Origin: Stratiolaelaps scimitus
Lineage: Eukaryota > Arthropoda > Arachnida > Mesostigmata > Laelapidae
DNA length: 64,000 nucleotides
NCBI GenBank assembly: GCA_019614645.1
Contig: JABWDB010000005.1
Span: 18,527,001-18,591,000 of the forward strand
Reading direction: 5' to 3'
The notes beneath the pieces are model-generated. The model saw nothing but the letters and a program-made list of their open reading frames with translations. It had not been told where the DNA came from and made no database searches. The position numbers were made by a program, and so were the translations under genes. Below are positions 13,501 to 25,500 of the stretch, piece by piece. The stretch's first letter is position 1. The number at the start of each line of letters is the position of its first letter.

Positions 13501-15107
13501 TGCAACTAAAGAACAAATCTAATCGGAAACGCATGCATTTGGGAAGCAATGAACAGAAATCACGTCAGTGATGTTGAGAGTCTGATTTTTTGAGTTTTAC
13601 TCTAGAACATTACATGAAATATAATATATAGGAAATGGATACAGCCAGTTTGAGTAATTGAAAATATTGTCTGGATTACAGATGTGGCCTTCCAAGCGAA
13701 TCTTTATTATTACAGGCTGTCCGTAAGCTATTGGCGTCCACAGATAGCTCTATATGGCTCTCGAGATTGGCTGAGGAGTTTGAAGTAGCTGCGTTGGATA
13801 GCCTTGGAGTGTTGGCCCAGACAATAAAGGTACATTTAAGGGCAGCACGCAGCAGATGTTGCTTTCGAATGCGCTTTGCTGTTTGACATTGCAGCTCATG
13901 TGACGTATTATAATGTCCCTGTCTTAAAACGGTGTTATTTTTCTCGTCATTTTCCTCACCTTCGCTGTCTAATTTCTCAAAATACCTCATAGAAGATAAA
14001 TGCGTTCAATCTTTAGAAGTGTACAATGCATAAGCTACTACGATAACCATACCTTTGACTTTCCTAGTATTATTTCTTACAATCCCCCATCACGGCCTTA
14101 CGCATTTCTGTATATCAGATTTGGTTCGATATTTGCGCGACGAGCTTCCTCGGTCGCTATTTTACATTTTATGATTCAAACCCGTTGAGTTACCTCTGTC
14201 TGAGCAGCTGACTACATTTCCCCGACTTTTAGGACCGTTTTGTTTCAAGAGCATGATCTGATAAACTAGAGAAGTACACCTGTTTTGTTTTTTCAAATTA
14301 AACGATGAGAATATTGCATACAGCCTAATGAGCTGTGAAATGAGCTTCACATGTGACCTAACATAATCTCAAGTGACGTCTTACTAGACTTTGGACTAGC
14401 TAAAGGTAGTCGTTCCCTGCACGTTTGTCACACGCACCAGCTATATATATATACAATAAATCCGTACTAAGTATTATGAACATTTCAGACTTTTTATGAG
14501 AAGACGAAGCCAAACGATGAATCTGGCGAAGAACTTTACTCACCACCAACAGAGCTCCTTGACAGACTTGTCGAACCGTACTGGTCGCTGTTCACTGCAA
14601 AGGATTTAACTTTTTTGAACAAGCTCTCCGAGGGTGTTCAACCACTTCGAGGAATTGAAGAACTTCAAGTACGTTACGGCGTCAGTGCTTACTGTGATTT
14701 CTTCGTCCTGAAAATCACACCAGTCATCTATATAGTCTGTACTTCTATTGTATGCCTCTCCTTTTTGACGGAAATCTGCTGAATTCTGAACTTCGGCCAT
14801 TGTTAATTGAAAATGCCCCCCTTCATATGGTCACGGGTCAAGATATTGCTGCTGCTAATCGACCTCGTAATGTTAGGTTAGGTTAGAGTGGAAATTGTAT
14901 CCAGATTAAGCAAAAATGGTAAATAACCTTCATTCTTAAACATTTCAGGTGTTTATCGTTCTGGAAGTGGCATCATCTCTAATCAGTTTTGGTTGTATCA
15001 ACGATGAGGCAAAGGTGCGAATCTCGCAAAAAGTGGCTCAATTCGAGTCGGGAAAGTGTATGCACTTTGTTATGGCCATGCTTCACAAAGCATTGCCAGA
15101 CGCATAA
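4510..15107 (+). CDS. Gemin5: Gemin5, WD40/TPR snRNA-binding subunit of the SMN complex; complete, 22 exons
   Basis: Gemin5 recognises the Sm site and cap of pre-snRNAs and delivers them to the SMN complex in the cytoplasm. Exons: 4510-4662, 4847-4965, 5217-5337, 5755-5949, 6227-6319, 6692-6851, 7199-7347, 7507-7716, 8169-8303, 8546-8764, 9261-9395, 9745-9978, 10763-10982, 11310-11421, 11593-11668, 11995-12070, 12235-12338, 12638-12814, 12993-13153, 13682-13829, 14489-14668, 14949-15107. All are GT-AG and phase-consistent, giving 1,111 residues. WD40 repeats fill residues 1 to about 680: GLGGFIYDMAFHPAGTGVLG matches human [20 protein letters not shown], and CIAWHPTNEMQLAVGTQDGE matches LCWHPTKEGCLAFGTDDGK. 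W13-Y14 aligns with the RNA-contacting Trp-Tyr of the human N-terminus. Residues 770-1000 form the helical TPR-like region. The protein is about 400 residues shorter than human, lacking most of the C-terminal RNA-binding tail. The exon 7 donor (GAG|GTTTGT) and exon 14 acceptor are the weakest sites. Confidence 0.93.
6122..6170 (-). mobile_element. SINE family A, 3' fragment (Gemin5 intron 5)
   Basis: On the minus strand this reads a variant of TTCCTTTAATAxAxCAATAAAGCxTTACCTT, the same tail found at 7914-7989, 20686-20876 and 40616-40666. Only the 3' end is present. Confidence 0.65.
7044..7068. repeat. (CAA)n/(CAG)n simple repeat
   Basis: Five CAA units followed by CAG units inside Gemin5 intron 6. 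Not part of any exon I can support. Confidence 0.85.
7914..7989 (-). mobile_element. SINE family A, 3' half (Gemin5 intron 8)
   Basis: The reverse complement aligns with 20805-20876 over about 75 bases: GTGATGACATA, AGAGAGCTTA, TGCAGCTCCTT, AATAAACCAAT and ACCTTT occur in the same order and spacing. The tRNA-like head is missing, as expected for a 5'-truncated retroposed copy. Confidence 0.75.
14873..14886 (+). repeat. Interstitial (TTAGG) telomere-like repeat
   Basis: Two full TTAGG units and a partial third in Gemin5 intron 21. TTAGG is the usual arthropod telomere unit. The run is short enough to be chance, so it is only weak support for the lineage. Confidence 0.45.
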
Positions 15108-15122
15108 AATATCTGTTGATAG

Positions 15123-15147
15123 ATATATATATATATATATATATATT
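15123..15147. repeat. (TA)n microsatellite
   Basis: TA dinucleotide run in the Gemin5 3' UTR, 16 bases past the stop codon. Confidence 0.9.
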
Positions 15148-15185
15148 TATAAATATATACATATACATTTATATTACCGATGCTG

Positions 15186-15191
15186 AATAAA
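15186..15191 (+). terminator. Gemin5 polyadenylation signal
   Basis: AATAAA 79 bases after the Gemin5 stop codon, the first such hexamer downstream, followed by a T-rich stretch. Confidence 0.6.
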
Positions 15192-17131
15192 TGTGTAAAT
15201 TCACCTTCGCACGCTCTCGCCTTGTCTATTGTGTATGCTGTCGATTTTTTTATATAGGTTAATTACGACGGCCCGATATTTCTCTGTTGGCATTGAAGGA
15301 TAAAAGATGTTAGCAAAGGCCAGCTAAGAGATACATTTCTGTGCTATGATAGAAAATATTACGGCGGTAATTTCTCAGAATGAATCGTGTCGTAAGTCGC
15401 CGCAAATTCAACCATCAGAAAGGAACAGCTGAATGTTTGGCTTAGCGCTGGTTTGTCTATCATTTTGCTTTGAAACCACAGGTTTCGCAGTTGCCTATTT
15501 TTGTCTATCTAACTAAGTGCTGAAATTTGTATAAAAGTGACACTCGGCCTTCTTGTTCATCGACATTTAGCAAATGGGGAGATTGTATGAGTGAGACACA
15601 CTTCTTCGACTGACATAGGTTCTGCTACCTCATTTGGTGTCACCGTAACCCTCACAGGGCTAGAAATATTCTAGATTGATCTATATTATCCGTGACCCAC
15701 AGACCCCACGTAAACATAGATTCAAAACAAAATTTAACGTACAAAAATTAGAAGGAACGAGCAACATAGAGCATTCGCAGACAGTAAATATGTCACCCAA
15801 CGAATTCATTGGAAGCTTCTAGCGCACAGGAGTTTCACAAGTGATACAGATTATCATGGCTGTTATACTAAATGAAAACAGTGAGTGGTTAACAATTTAT
15901 CCAGCGTCGTAATCGGTGGATCTCGACAAAAAGTGGATTGCTGTGGTGAGCGCTATTCAATCTCTCTCTCTCTCTCTCTGTCGCCTTCTCGCACGCGGTC
16001 ACGGCCGAGAATGTCGTCAAGTGATACGGATGACTTTTGTTGGAGGGTACAGTATGTATCTATGTTTATACATGCCACGCATTTGCAGCGATTCGTCGAC
16101 TCGTTGCCGTCCGTCGGAAATCTTCCTGTTCAGCTTTTGATCGCTTCAAAATGACTTGGACATATGACAGTCTTCACTTGAACAGATTACGAATAGGACC
16201 CGTGATGGGTAGGGGCAGCCACAGCAACAACGACATTATGAGGTCGTGTTCCGATTTGCTACTTGTGGTGGTAGTACTGTACATCAATGTACATCCATTG
16301 TAGAAAAAGAATAATTATGATTATTAAACATGCACCTAACGAGCTACCTAACACGTATCACAGCGTATCGTGAGATAGAAACAAAGTGATTAGTCGACCG
16401 CGTTCGCTCATTTATTTGTTCCGACGTCGTCAATGACATCAATGATTAATTGATGAGCGTTGTAGTCGTTACGACTTACCTCATTAGTAAATATGACTAA
16501 TATAACAGGAAGAGCCAAGTCGTTTGAGCGTTGTCATGCTTATCTCTGATTAAAGCGTACCCTAACAATGGCCCTGCTGTATTGCCATCACAGCGCTCAG
16601 AGATCACTCAGCGTGAAAGTGCACCTGCACTGGCGCACTGAGTGATTTCCCCGGTCCTAGGAACAGGCCAAATGCACCTGCAACGTAGCGGACGAACCTG
16701 TGGAAAAATACATGAATGACACCGGGATCCCTATCGTTTACGGCATATGTAGAGTGGGTGCACAGCCGAGGCGTACCACTAGTTGGTAATTAAAACGAAT
16801 GACGACACGATGGTGTTACGCAATCGCGCTACAATGTGACTTGGCGACGCTGAACGATATGCGTCTACATATGTATAATATTATGCACAACACATCCATT
16901 CATCTAGCCTTCACTCGGATTTGAATTCGTAATTCGTCGATTGTCTGAATTGACAATTGACGCGATAAAAGAAACGAATTGAAACGAGCCTAGCTAGCAC
17001 CGGCAATCGGTATTTGCCGCCAACGAAATATTGCAACGGACAGATGAAGTGAGAACAGGTTAGCGGCGTTCGTTCTACCGTTGTCAGAGGAAGTAGGCGA
17101 AGAAAGGATTGGTCCTTCCTTTTGCGGGAGC
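15192..17131. other. Intergenic region, no gene supported
   Basis: Between Gemin5 and NPG member 1. It contains a CT run (15961-15979) and short unconvincing open frames. The end must include the promoter and 5' UTR of the NPG gene; an in-frame TGA at 17045 and no ATG before 17132 fix that start unless there is an upstream exon. Confidence 0.6.
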
Positions 17132-18097
17132 ATGAGCACGTCTCCTAACTGTGGAACCTATGACCCGGCTCGGTCTGGGCGGGGAGTTCCTTGGGGAGTT
17201 CCCCATGGCGGCGGTATGGCATATCCTCTAGCTCACATGTCCCGGCTGATGGGAGAGGTGTTTCGCTGCATTCAGCCGCTTTCGGCTGCCGCCTGTGCGG
17301 TCATTTCGGCCCCACCGGCGGCCAGGAACCCGCCGGCTGTAACGGGTCCCGCCGCGTTCAACCCAGGGATGGGAAATCCAGCCGCTGCATTTCATCCGGC
17401 TGCTTCGTACGTGCAAGCCAACCACGCCCCCGGAGCTTGTGACCGCGGAGCAGGTTCCTACAATGTGAACAATCAAAGCTGTCCTCATGGACGAACGGCA
17501 ACTGGTGCCGAATCCTACCCATATTTTGAAGAGATCGATGCTCGCCGGATTTCGGCTCAACCCTGCCTTCTAGGAAGAGGTCCGTTGTACAATATGGATG
17601 AGTTGACGCCATACCGTATGCACTCGGGTCAACACCATTACGACGCGAACGATAACTACGTGGGCGTTTGCTCATTAGGCAGTTTTAATACTGGACCCTA
17701 TAACGAGGCCGAAGCCGAGGCTCTCTATCAAGCTGTACAAAGCCAAACAATCCCACCTTATCACGAAGCGCCCAGGGCCGCTGGTTATGGCGCAGAACAC
17801 GCCCGACTCTCAGATACTGTTTGCGAGGGCGGTGTGTGTCAAAGAAGTGGCTACACTTGTCCAACCTTCAATTCGGGCACCTATTACGGAAGCATAGAGA
17901 ATGCAAATATTATTTCACCCTGTATAGCTGGCGATCACAGATACAGTCCATGTCTCATGCACCCTCAGAGCAGAACTCGCTACAGAGCTCAACGAAACAT
18001 CGGGCGGGCCGTCGTAGGGGGAGCCAATTACAACACCGTTGCCTGCTGTGCGTGTATCTGTCGTTGTCGAACTGACTTTAATCCCACCCGATGGTAA
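17132..18097 (+). CDS. NPG-family protein, member 1 (321 aa, unknown function)
   Basis: Single-exon gene rich in Asn, Pro, Gly, Ala, Tyr and Cys. The first ATG in the frame is at 17132. Residues around 30-60 (HMSRLMGEVFRCIQPL) occupy the place of the N-terminal helix-like module seen in the 57.2- and 59.5-kb members. It is followed by degenerate pentapeptide-like units such as AAFNPGMGNPAAAFHPAA, then a looser middle. The end is Cys-rich (VACCACICRC) and terminates in FNPTRW. No signal peptide or membrane segment is evident. An AATAAA lies 136 bases downstream. It shares a composition and motif style with the genes at 55-64 kb but sits about 37 kb away from them. I do not recognise the family; resemblance to structural, low-complexity secreted or intracellular scaffold proteins is only compositional. 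Confidence 0.75.
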   Translation: MSTSPNCGTYDPARSGRGVPWGVPHGGGMAYPLAHMSRLMGEVFRCIQPLSAAACAVISAPPAARNPPAVTGPAAFNPGMGNPAAAFHPAASYVQANHAPGACDRGAGSYNVNNQSCPHGRTATGAESYPYFEEIDARRISAQPCLLGRGPLYNMDELTPYRMHSGQHHYDANDNYVGVCSLGSFNTGPYNEAEAEALYQAVQSQTIPPYHEAPRAAGYGAEHARLSDTVCEGGVCQRSGYTCPTFNSGTYYGSIENANIISPCIAGDHRYSPCLMHPQSRTRYRAQRNIGRAVVGGANYNTVACCACICRCRTDFNPTRW

Positions 18098-18232
18098 ACG
18101 CCCCGATGTGATTTGCTCCTTTTCATAATTCGTTTACAAGGGTCCATACGCTTTTGTTAAGAACGTCGTACAAACGGTAATTTCTCTCTAACAGGCGAGA
18201 GACCCACGATCCCACTCACTGGCATCATGTAC

Positions 18233-18238
18233 AATAAA
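18233..18238 (+). terminator. Polyadenylation signal of NPG member 1
   Basis: AATAAA in the context GTACAATAAAAT, 136 bases past the stop codon. Confidence 0.6.
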
Positions 18239-19576
18239 ATTAACTCTACACACGGGTTTACTCGTGCATTCCTAATTACTATGTGAAAAGGAAGGCACGA
18301 ATGAACTCCTGTAGCCACGTTTCGATGTGGCAGAAAACAGGTTTGTGAACATTACACGAAATGTCCTTCAGGCTTTGGGTGCATGAATCTCGCAAACAAA
18401 TCCCGTACTCTCATAACCTAGAACGAATCGAAGAGCTATACCCATGTAATTGCATAACAACTGCACGAAGCGCCGAACAAATGAACGGGCTGGATCAGAA
18501 TGGGGGCCCAAATCAGCGTCAAGGATTGGCGTGAAATCGAAGCAGACTTAATTTTCGATGTTGTGGACTATAATAGAAGATTACTGTTGCGTATAGGCGT
18601 GATAAGAAAAGTTAAACGGCTCTTCACAACTGTATACAAAATAAACTATGATGTCTTGTTAACAATCCGTCTACCCGCAGCATACAAATCGTACATGTCC
18701 GAAAAAAATGGTACGAAATCCAGAAAGCTACAAATTGCCCATAGGGCTTTTCAAAGGGCTCGTCTCTGGTTTCGCGGTATTTCTGCGGATTTATTGCGTA
18801 GAAATCGTTTGTTTCTGAAAATTATTCCTCAAAGTGACCTCGTATATAGATAAACTGTCTGACCTCTCCTCATTATAGTTCCCTCGCTTTGCGGGAAAGG
18901 ATCGCGCCCTTTCCACGTCGAAGGCGTGCTTCCGAGTGGCGGCGTACAGCTAGAACCGAGTTTATCGTGGCGGTCCTCTGCTGTGCCCGTAACGGACCTT
19001 GTGGGCTGTCTTGGCCCGCGTGGCCTTGCACATGTCGAAACTCATCGGATGGATACGAACTACCGACGGAACTAGCTCCAATATGCATGACGAATGCCGA
19101 TACGAACATGACTTCATCGGCTGGTGTATATCTGCTGTGGCATGCAGAGATAGGGATAATTCTGGACGCTCTACGTGAGTGAGCCTGTATTTTCACCGAA
19201 GGCAGATCATGTGTGAAGCAAAACTGCCAAAGAAAGTTTGTATAAGTAACCAAATTTCGGAGGGAAATGCTGACGAGGTACTTCCTGGTGGCACCGGAAG
19301 CCAATCAACCGACTGAAACTTGGTCCGTGGCTCATGCTGACAAAGTGACAGTTTCTCAGTGTCACCATGTGCGCGCTATCCTGTCCGTGTGCAATCGTGG
19401 CCGTGAAATATTGATCTAACATGTTGATTAGCTGACTTTCGACTTCTAAGTGAACGATCACGTCAAGAAGTCACCAACTCCAAACATGAAATATATATAG
19501 TGCAATATACATATAGGGGGCGCCAACCGTCCTCCTTGTGGCAGCTAGATTTTGGCAGCGTATCACCACCTCTACG
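18239..19576. other. Region upstream of the GPCR
   Basis: It holds one 117-codon open frame (18500-18853, listed separately). A relatively GC-rich stretch at 18890-19190 has long open frames on both strands that look compositional. Short TATATA elements at 19490-19515 precede the receptor start codon by about 70 bases and could belong to its promoter. Confidence 0.45.
18500..18853 (+). CDS. Possible small basic protein (117 aa), unrecognised
   Basis: ATG-to-stop frame of 117 codons, rich in Arg, Lys and Leu, with segments such as KVKRLFTTVYKINYDVLL and HRAFQRARLWFRGISADLL. No known motif, signal peptide or homology comes to mind. It lies between a polyadenylation signal and the GPCR promoter region and has no neighbours suggesting a role. 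Length alone does not make it a gene at this base composition. Treat as a candidate only. Confidence 0.22.
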   Translation: MGAQISVKDWREIEADLIFDVVDYNRRLLLRIGVIRKVKRLFTTVYKINYDVLLTIRLPAAYKSYMSEKNGTKSRKLQIAHRAFQRARLWFRGISADLLRRNRLFLKIIPQSDLVYR

Positions 19577-22500
19577 ATGGACTATCCGGTAGGGCTTGTC
19601 CGAGATAATGAAAGCTCAGATGTGCAGCCGTCTTGGTGCGGATCCTGGTTACCAACACAGTGCAGTCCACTAATAAACGCCACCAGCGACATACTTGTCC
19701 GCGGCACGGTCAATGATGACGTGGGGTCACCGGTGGCCGGTGGCGGTATAAATTCTAGCATCAACACCTTGCAGGCACCCCAACTGACACCGTCGGTTCT
19801 CTTTCGCGCAGTGATCTTAGCCTCGATTGGCGGTCTCTCGCTTGCCGCTAATGGTGCGACACTAGCTTCGATTTGTCGCCAACGAACGCGGCGGGCTGCT
19901 TCGCACGGCTCGAGTTTGTATACCTTGTTAGCACATATGGCCGCAGCGGATTTGCTCGTTGCTGCGTTCTGCCTTTTGGCAGAGGCAGCCTGGACGTACA
20001 CCGTCGCATGGCTAGCCGATGATCCTACCTGTAAGGCGGTGAAATACGCACAGCTGTTTGCACTATATCTATCAACATACATCCTTCTCGTATTAGGACT
20101 TGATCAACTTCTGATTGTCAGATATCCATTACGCAAGGAAGCGAACGGGATACTTGTCCGGAGAGCTGTTTGGGCCGCTTGGACTCTCGCCGCCATTCTT
20201 GCTCTGCCTCAGGTAGGTGCAAGCATTGTTTTATTCTTGTGTTATCACATGCACGTCTCTTCCAAAGAAGCTTTAAGCCTGGTCAGATGGCTACAAATAT
20301 ACATGCACCATGTAAGGACAGATCGATTTAACCCAAATCTGGCGAGTTTACTGCATATGTGTTTAGACGAATTAGATAGAGAGAGCTCAAAGTGCTCTAA
20401 GGTAGCGATGACCATGGAAAAAGCTATTAAGGTCGTCCTTCCCTGTTCCAAAGATTAAACCCTTAAGTCTGCTAGCGAAATTTGCTCTATACTGTGATTG
20501 TCCTTGATGATTCTCGCTATCTCGTTCTTCCGTACTACAATAGAATATGGATTGTCAAACTAGCCATATTCGAACAGGTAGCGCACGACGTTTAAGGATA
20601 ACGCAGTAACACACGTGGAATAATCGCCGTCGGCCACTAGTCTACTTCTGTACGTCGAACTCTCGGATTAATCGGGCAGACAGAAGAACAATACGGTTAA
20701 GTGGTCTCTGGCTGTCGGAAGCCAAAGGTCGCAGGTTCGAGCCCCGCTGCGTGATGACATATACTGTTTTTTCGAGCTGACCCTCAGCTGTTCCCCTATC
20801 GTGATGACATATAAGAGAGCTTAAGAATGGTGAAACTGCAGCTCCTTAAATAAACCAATTAAGCTCGACCTTTACCTCTACCCAACATACACTCAAGCAA
20901 TTATTATAATTATTCTATTTATCCATTCTTGAAAGAGAGATAAACATTTCGCATTTAAGATGTGTGTGCGATTCGCATTTGTCTCGACAATTTGCTCACT
21001 TGTGAAAATTTCTATTACGGCGAAGCTATGACGATTTAATGGCAAACCATAGTTCTCTAGTTGGATAATTGGTGTGTGCTAATGATGTTGTATATCCGTG
21101 GAGAACGTGCTCGTTTGCTGCTGTGATCGAATTCATTCCACTTTAGCTGACAATTCATTTTGTCCGCTGAGACTGTTTTACTCTACCATTGGCCGTTGAA
21201 TCTTACCACTCTTCTGTGCTGCTTTTCGAGCTTTATATGCCTATTACCTTTCTTCCCTCTCTAAGCGCAACGATTTGCGTTTTCATTTATCTGTTGAATC
21301 GTAGGGCTTTTAGAGATAATTAATATGCATGAATTATTATGTTCCGTCGAGTTTATCGACCCCAGCACGCCCCTTTGTCAACATGGGCATCGGCCACCCC
21401 CTTAATCTTCAGCACCCTAGACATCAAGGAGTGGGCGAGTGCAAGCCAGTTTAGTGGACCCCTTCGAGCCCGGTGGCGAGCCACGTTCGCGTGCAATCGA
21501 AGGAGACCTACGTAGGTGAACGGGTTTGATCCCCACCATTGTACATTTGCATTTAAGGGGGTTGTCCGTCTTGTGAAGCAATGGCCGAAAGTAATTCCGT
21601 GGACGTTAAATATTGCCAGTTGAGTGAGCCCGGAAAATTGACTTTAGCTTACTGGACCGCGGGGCAGGGTTAGTCTCCATAGACAAGCTAACTGAACGGT
21701 ACGTGCTGAGCAAACGGTAACGAGGCGTATAGAGATCTTGCTTAGAGGGCCTATATATTATATGTACGTTAGTGGCCATATGATAGCAAAAAATGTAATG
21801 ATGTACTTATGCCTACTGAAATAAATATGCATTAACAATGATATCCATTGATCTAAATATTTAACATTGCAGTTATTTCAGTGCCTTGCGTGCTTTCATT
21901 GGATTTTGTTCTTACAATCATTTAGGTATTTCTTATGTGACATATCATTTGAAGAGGAAGCTATTGTCGAGAATTACTTGATGAGTTATTGACGCAATTA
22001 GGAATCACGCCCGTAGCAATTCATGGATGCAGATCGACGTTGATTGTCCATTCAACAGGGTGTCAATTTTTCATTTTAAGGAGATTTTGACTTGGGACCA
22101 TTAAAGGTTTCTCGTCAGAAATTAATCACCTACGAGAACTAACGGCGTCTATTATCGAGCCAATCTCAAGATCTGAAACCTTCTTACTGATAAGACAGTC
22201 GTCTCCGAGCTCTTGCCGTTCAAGGTGTCACCTGACACTTCGTCCTGAAACTTTTCTGTGTGCAGTTAGCCCTAAGGTAAACATGAGGGTGTCCTTCTAG
22301 AGAACGTCTAAGCCACAATAGCCTATCCGAATGATTCTTTTGATGACAGTTGAGACTGCTGGGTACACTCAATGTAACTGGTTAGGGTTTGCAGCTAATT
22401 GAAATTCGAGACGGTAGAATAATAATGAAAACATGTCCTCGTATTTATTTCTACTAATTCTTTTTGGTGTGATCCAAAAATCGCGATGCATAAAAAAATA

Positions 22501-25500
22501 ATCGTTTAGTTGGGAAAAAGCGCTGAACGATATAGAAGAACAGTACGCATTGAATATCGCCGCAGGGCTTCGATCAGCGGGTGAATGAATTTCCCTGACA
22601 TCGTTACAGGCATCAATGTGGCCGGCACGAGGAAATGTCAAGGGCAGTCATGACCGATATAAGGTCACGGTAGAATGCGTTCCCTCGAAAACCATGACTA
22701 AATCAAGACACTCACTGCACGTTGCTGCCACGACAAGCAAAAGTTTCGTCTGATCCAGTCGGAGCTCCCATCATCGACACTCCTTGAACTTCGACCCTTG
22801 TCTCCTCGTAGTGTTTTCAGGATGCGAGCGCATTATTATCTCGTCGCATCCCTGCTTGACTATTGGGAGGATTTCTTTATCATTTGAGGCTTGGCTTCTC
22901 TTTCCTTCAGCTCAATTACCTTTCTATTCATTGTATTGTGTCACCAATTGTTTTGGTTTGTTGTGATTCTCCCTACAAAAGGTTTTGTTCTCAAACGCCG
23001 TATGCCAAGTCTGCACTCCTGACGGTCAAAGTTGACCATCCTGATGTGTTTAGCCCTCGTGTATACCTTAACGAAATGAATCGACATCGATCACCGATGG
23101 TGACTTAGAAGAAGTGTTTGCCTGCGAATTGTTTTTCGCCTCTGATGGATTAGAAGAGCTCACCGAAACGCAATCATTTTGTGCTAGCCGTTCAAAGCAC
23201 AATAGCTGTCTCCATATAATCCCCCCCCCCGTAAATTACGCTGCATTGTCACCCATCAACTAGACGTAGGAACGTTTTACCTATAAAGCGCAACGTCCGT
23301 ACTTTGAATAATAAATTATCAGCTATCGGTCGGTAAGGAAGGTTATTTCTGCAATATTTGAAGCGTTGCCTTGAAAGTCGGCCCCCGCGCATTTACTGGA
23401 CAGTTGTACATTTGAAGCACGACCTTTCATTTTGGCTGGGGTTGTCCGTAGCAAGTTTGTGTTCCATTAATTTCTCCAGACCGAAATAAACGGCATGTGT
23501 CTTTTTCACTACTCTTGCTCTGGGAAAATGTGGGCTTAGACCACGAAGATTTTGTTTGAGGCGAGCGGAGCGGATGGCGACTCACTGCGGGCTGTGTATC
23601 GTGAAGATTCAGCCTAGTCAGGCCCGAGGCTTCTGTATACAGATAGTATCGGAGTTAGCTATATCACTGCCTTGAAGCACCTGAATCTATCAAGGAAGAT
23701 CCTAACGAAGGAAGGCGAGTTGCACATGTACTTATTGAAGGGATCATTGGCAACCGCTGGACCATACGTATGTCATTTGACGTCAGCAGATAAATACGTG
23801 ATTTCTGCGCTGCTGAGGCTAAAGAGTGGATCTTTGATAGTAATCCGCAGCGCAAGAAAGTGTGGTTAAACCCCTCACAACAGCCATGACCAGACGATGA
23901 TACCGTATATTTGGTGGGAACTGAAACCAAAAGCCTAGTCTACTACGAGCCGTTTACACACAATGAAACACTGAAGAATACCGACCGCCATTCTACTTAC
24001 GTAGCTGACCGAGGCGAGTCGGGAAGTTAAATAAACTAGAGAGACAATGAACACATGAATGGATCGACTTCATGGATTTCTCGTTCTTTCGTCGAGGAAC
24101 CCATTGCCTGCTGCCCGTACGGTGGACCTTAGACGGCCATGGAAAGCCAAGGAATTAGTTCCTCTAAGGAAGCTTAGTCCTTCCCAACAGTGACCAGCAT
24201 CACTTGAAGTGAATGGACAAAGATAAATTACTATATTTTCAACGTAATATTTAGAAGAGAACATGCATTCAAAAGGACGCTCCCACATGTTACACGCACC
24301 TAACACTGGGGTTGTCAGCAACGAAATAAGCTGTCCCAATTTATAGTTATTGCTCGACAAGACGATCTCGTAACTCGGCAAAAGCCTTATACACTCTAGT
24401 TTAGAATGACCTTTAAGTATGCTAAAGATAGAAGTCTCAGCATCCAGTATAAGTGGGCAGTGCTAAAGTCCGTGACATATATGTCCTGATCCTGCTAGGC
24501 GGTTCTAAGCGGCTTACGCGCTCCAGTTGAATAGTTAGAACGTCAACCTGTTGATATACCACTGACCGACAGGGCAAAATACTATTGGAGGATGCTTATA
24601 TGTCACTGTGATAAAAACAACATCTTATCGGTAATTTCTGCCGGATGATTCCTTGTTCATGGCAGTCCCGTCTGGGGCAACCTGCGACGTGCACAAGCTA
24701 TCTACTATGTATTGTCCTCAGTGCGATGATCGTGAAGTTGATTCGGCGCAAGCCTTTGGAATGGTATTGGTTAGCCTGCGAAAAGAATACTATTTCCTGC
24801 CCGGCATCGTTCGATTCGCCCGTTTTCAGCGACCTGTGGTTGCATTTACTTGCGATGATTGCTCTATAACGCCTTCTAGTTTCATGACGTTGCCGTGAGT
24901 TGTGTCCGAATACTCTCCAGCGGAGCTCGACACCGTTTAGCCCATCCCGTAAGTGGTGAGATGGAAAGCGATTTTTGCAGCGGAGTTGAGAAACTGTAAA
25001 ATCGGAGGGTGAAAATATCCTTGTCTTCTCTGCCTGCAATCAACGCCCTACTGAACTGGAGAGAAACAATAAAGCCCAGTTTGGCTATCCATTGCACCAC
25101 CTAAAATGTGACACATTTTGGTCATACTTCCAGGATCCAACAAAATAAATACACCAACCAAGCGAGGTGTAATTTAATGTTACACTACTCAACCCCTAAC
25201 TCCTGCAGCGTTTTTTTTATCACAGCTATCTATCCTGTTCTATCGCTTGCTTCCGCCACGTGGAACTCCGACTAATTGATACCCAAAGATGCGATAACAG
25301 ATAGCGTTGTTATTGGTGTAGCATCTCGAGGCGCATTTGTCCTTTGTCGCTCAGCTTTGCCTGTTAAATGTTATAAGTTGAACTGTCTGTCTCGTGACGT
25401 TGATGACCGCCAAGCCATTTCTTTGGTTGTACCTACCTTCTTCTTCAATTCGTGATTGCGTCCTAATCCATTAACAAGCAAAAGTAAGAAATTGCCCCAT

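Noticed and set aside
18873..19304. 143-codon minus-strand frame upstream of the GPCR
   Set aside because: It lies in a GC-raised stretch open on both strands, has no motif, and starts within the likely receptor promoter or 5' UTR.
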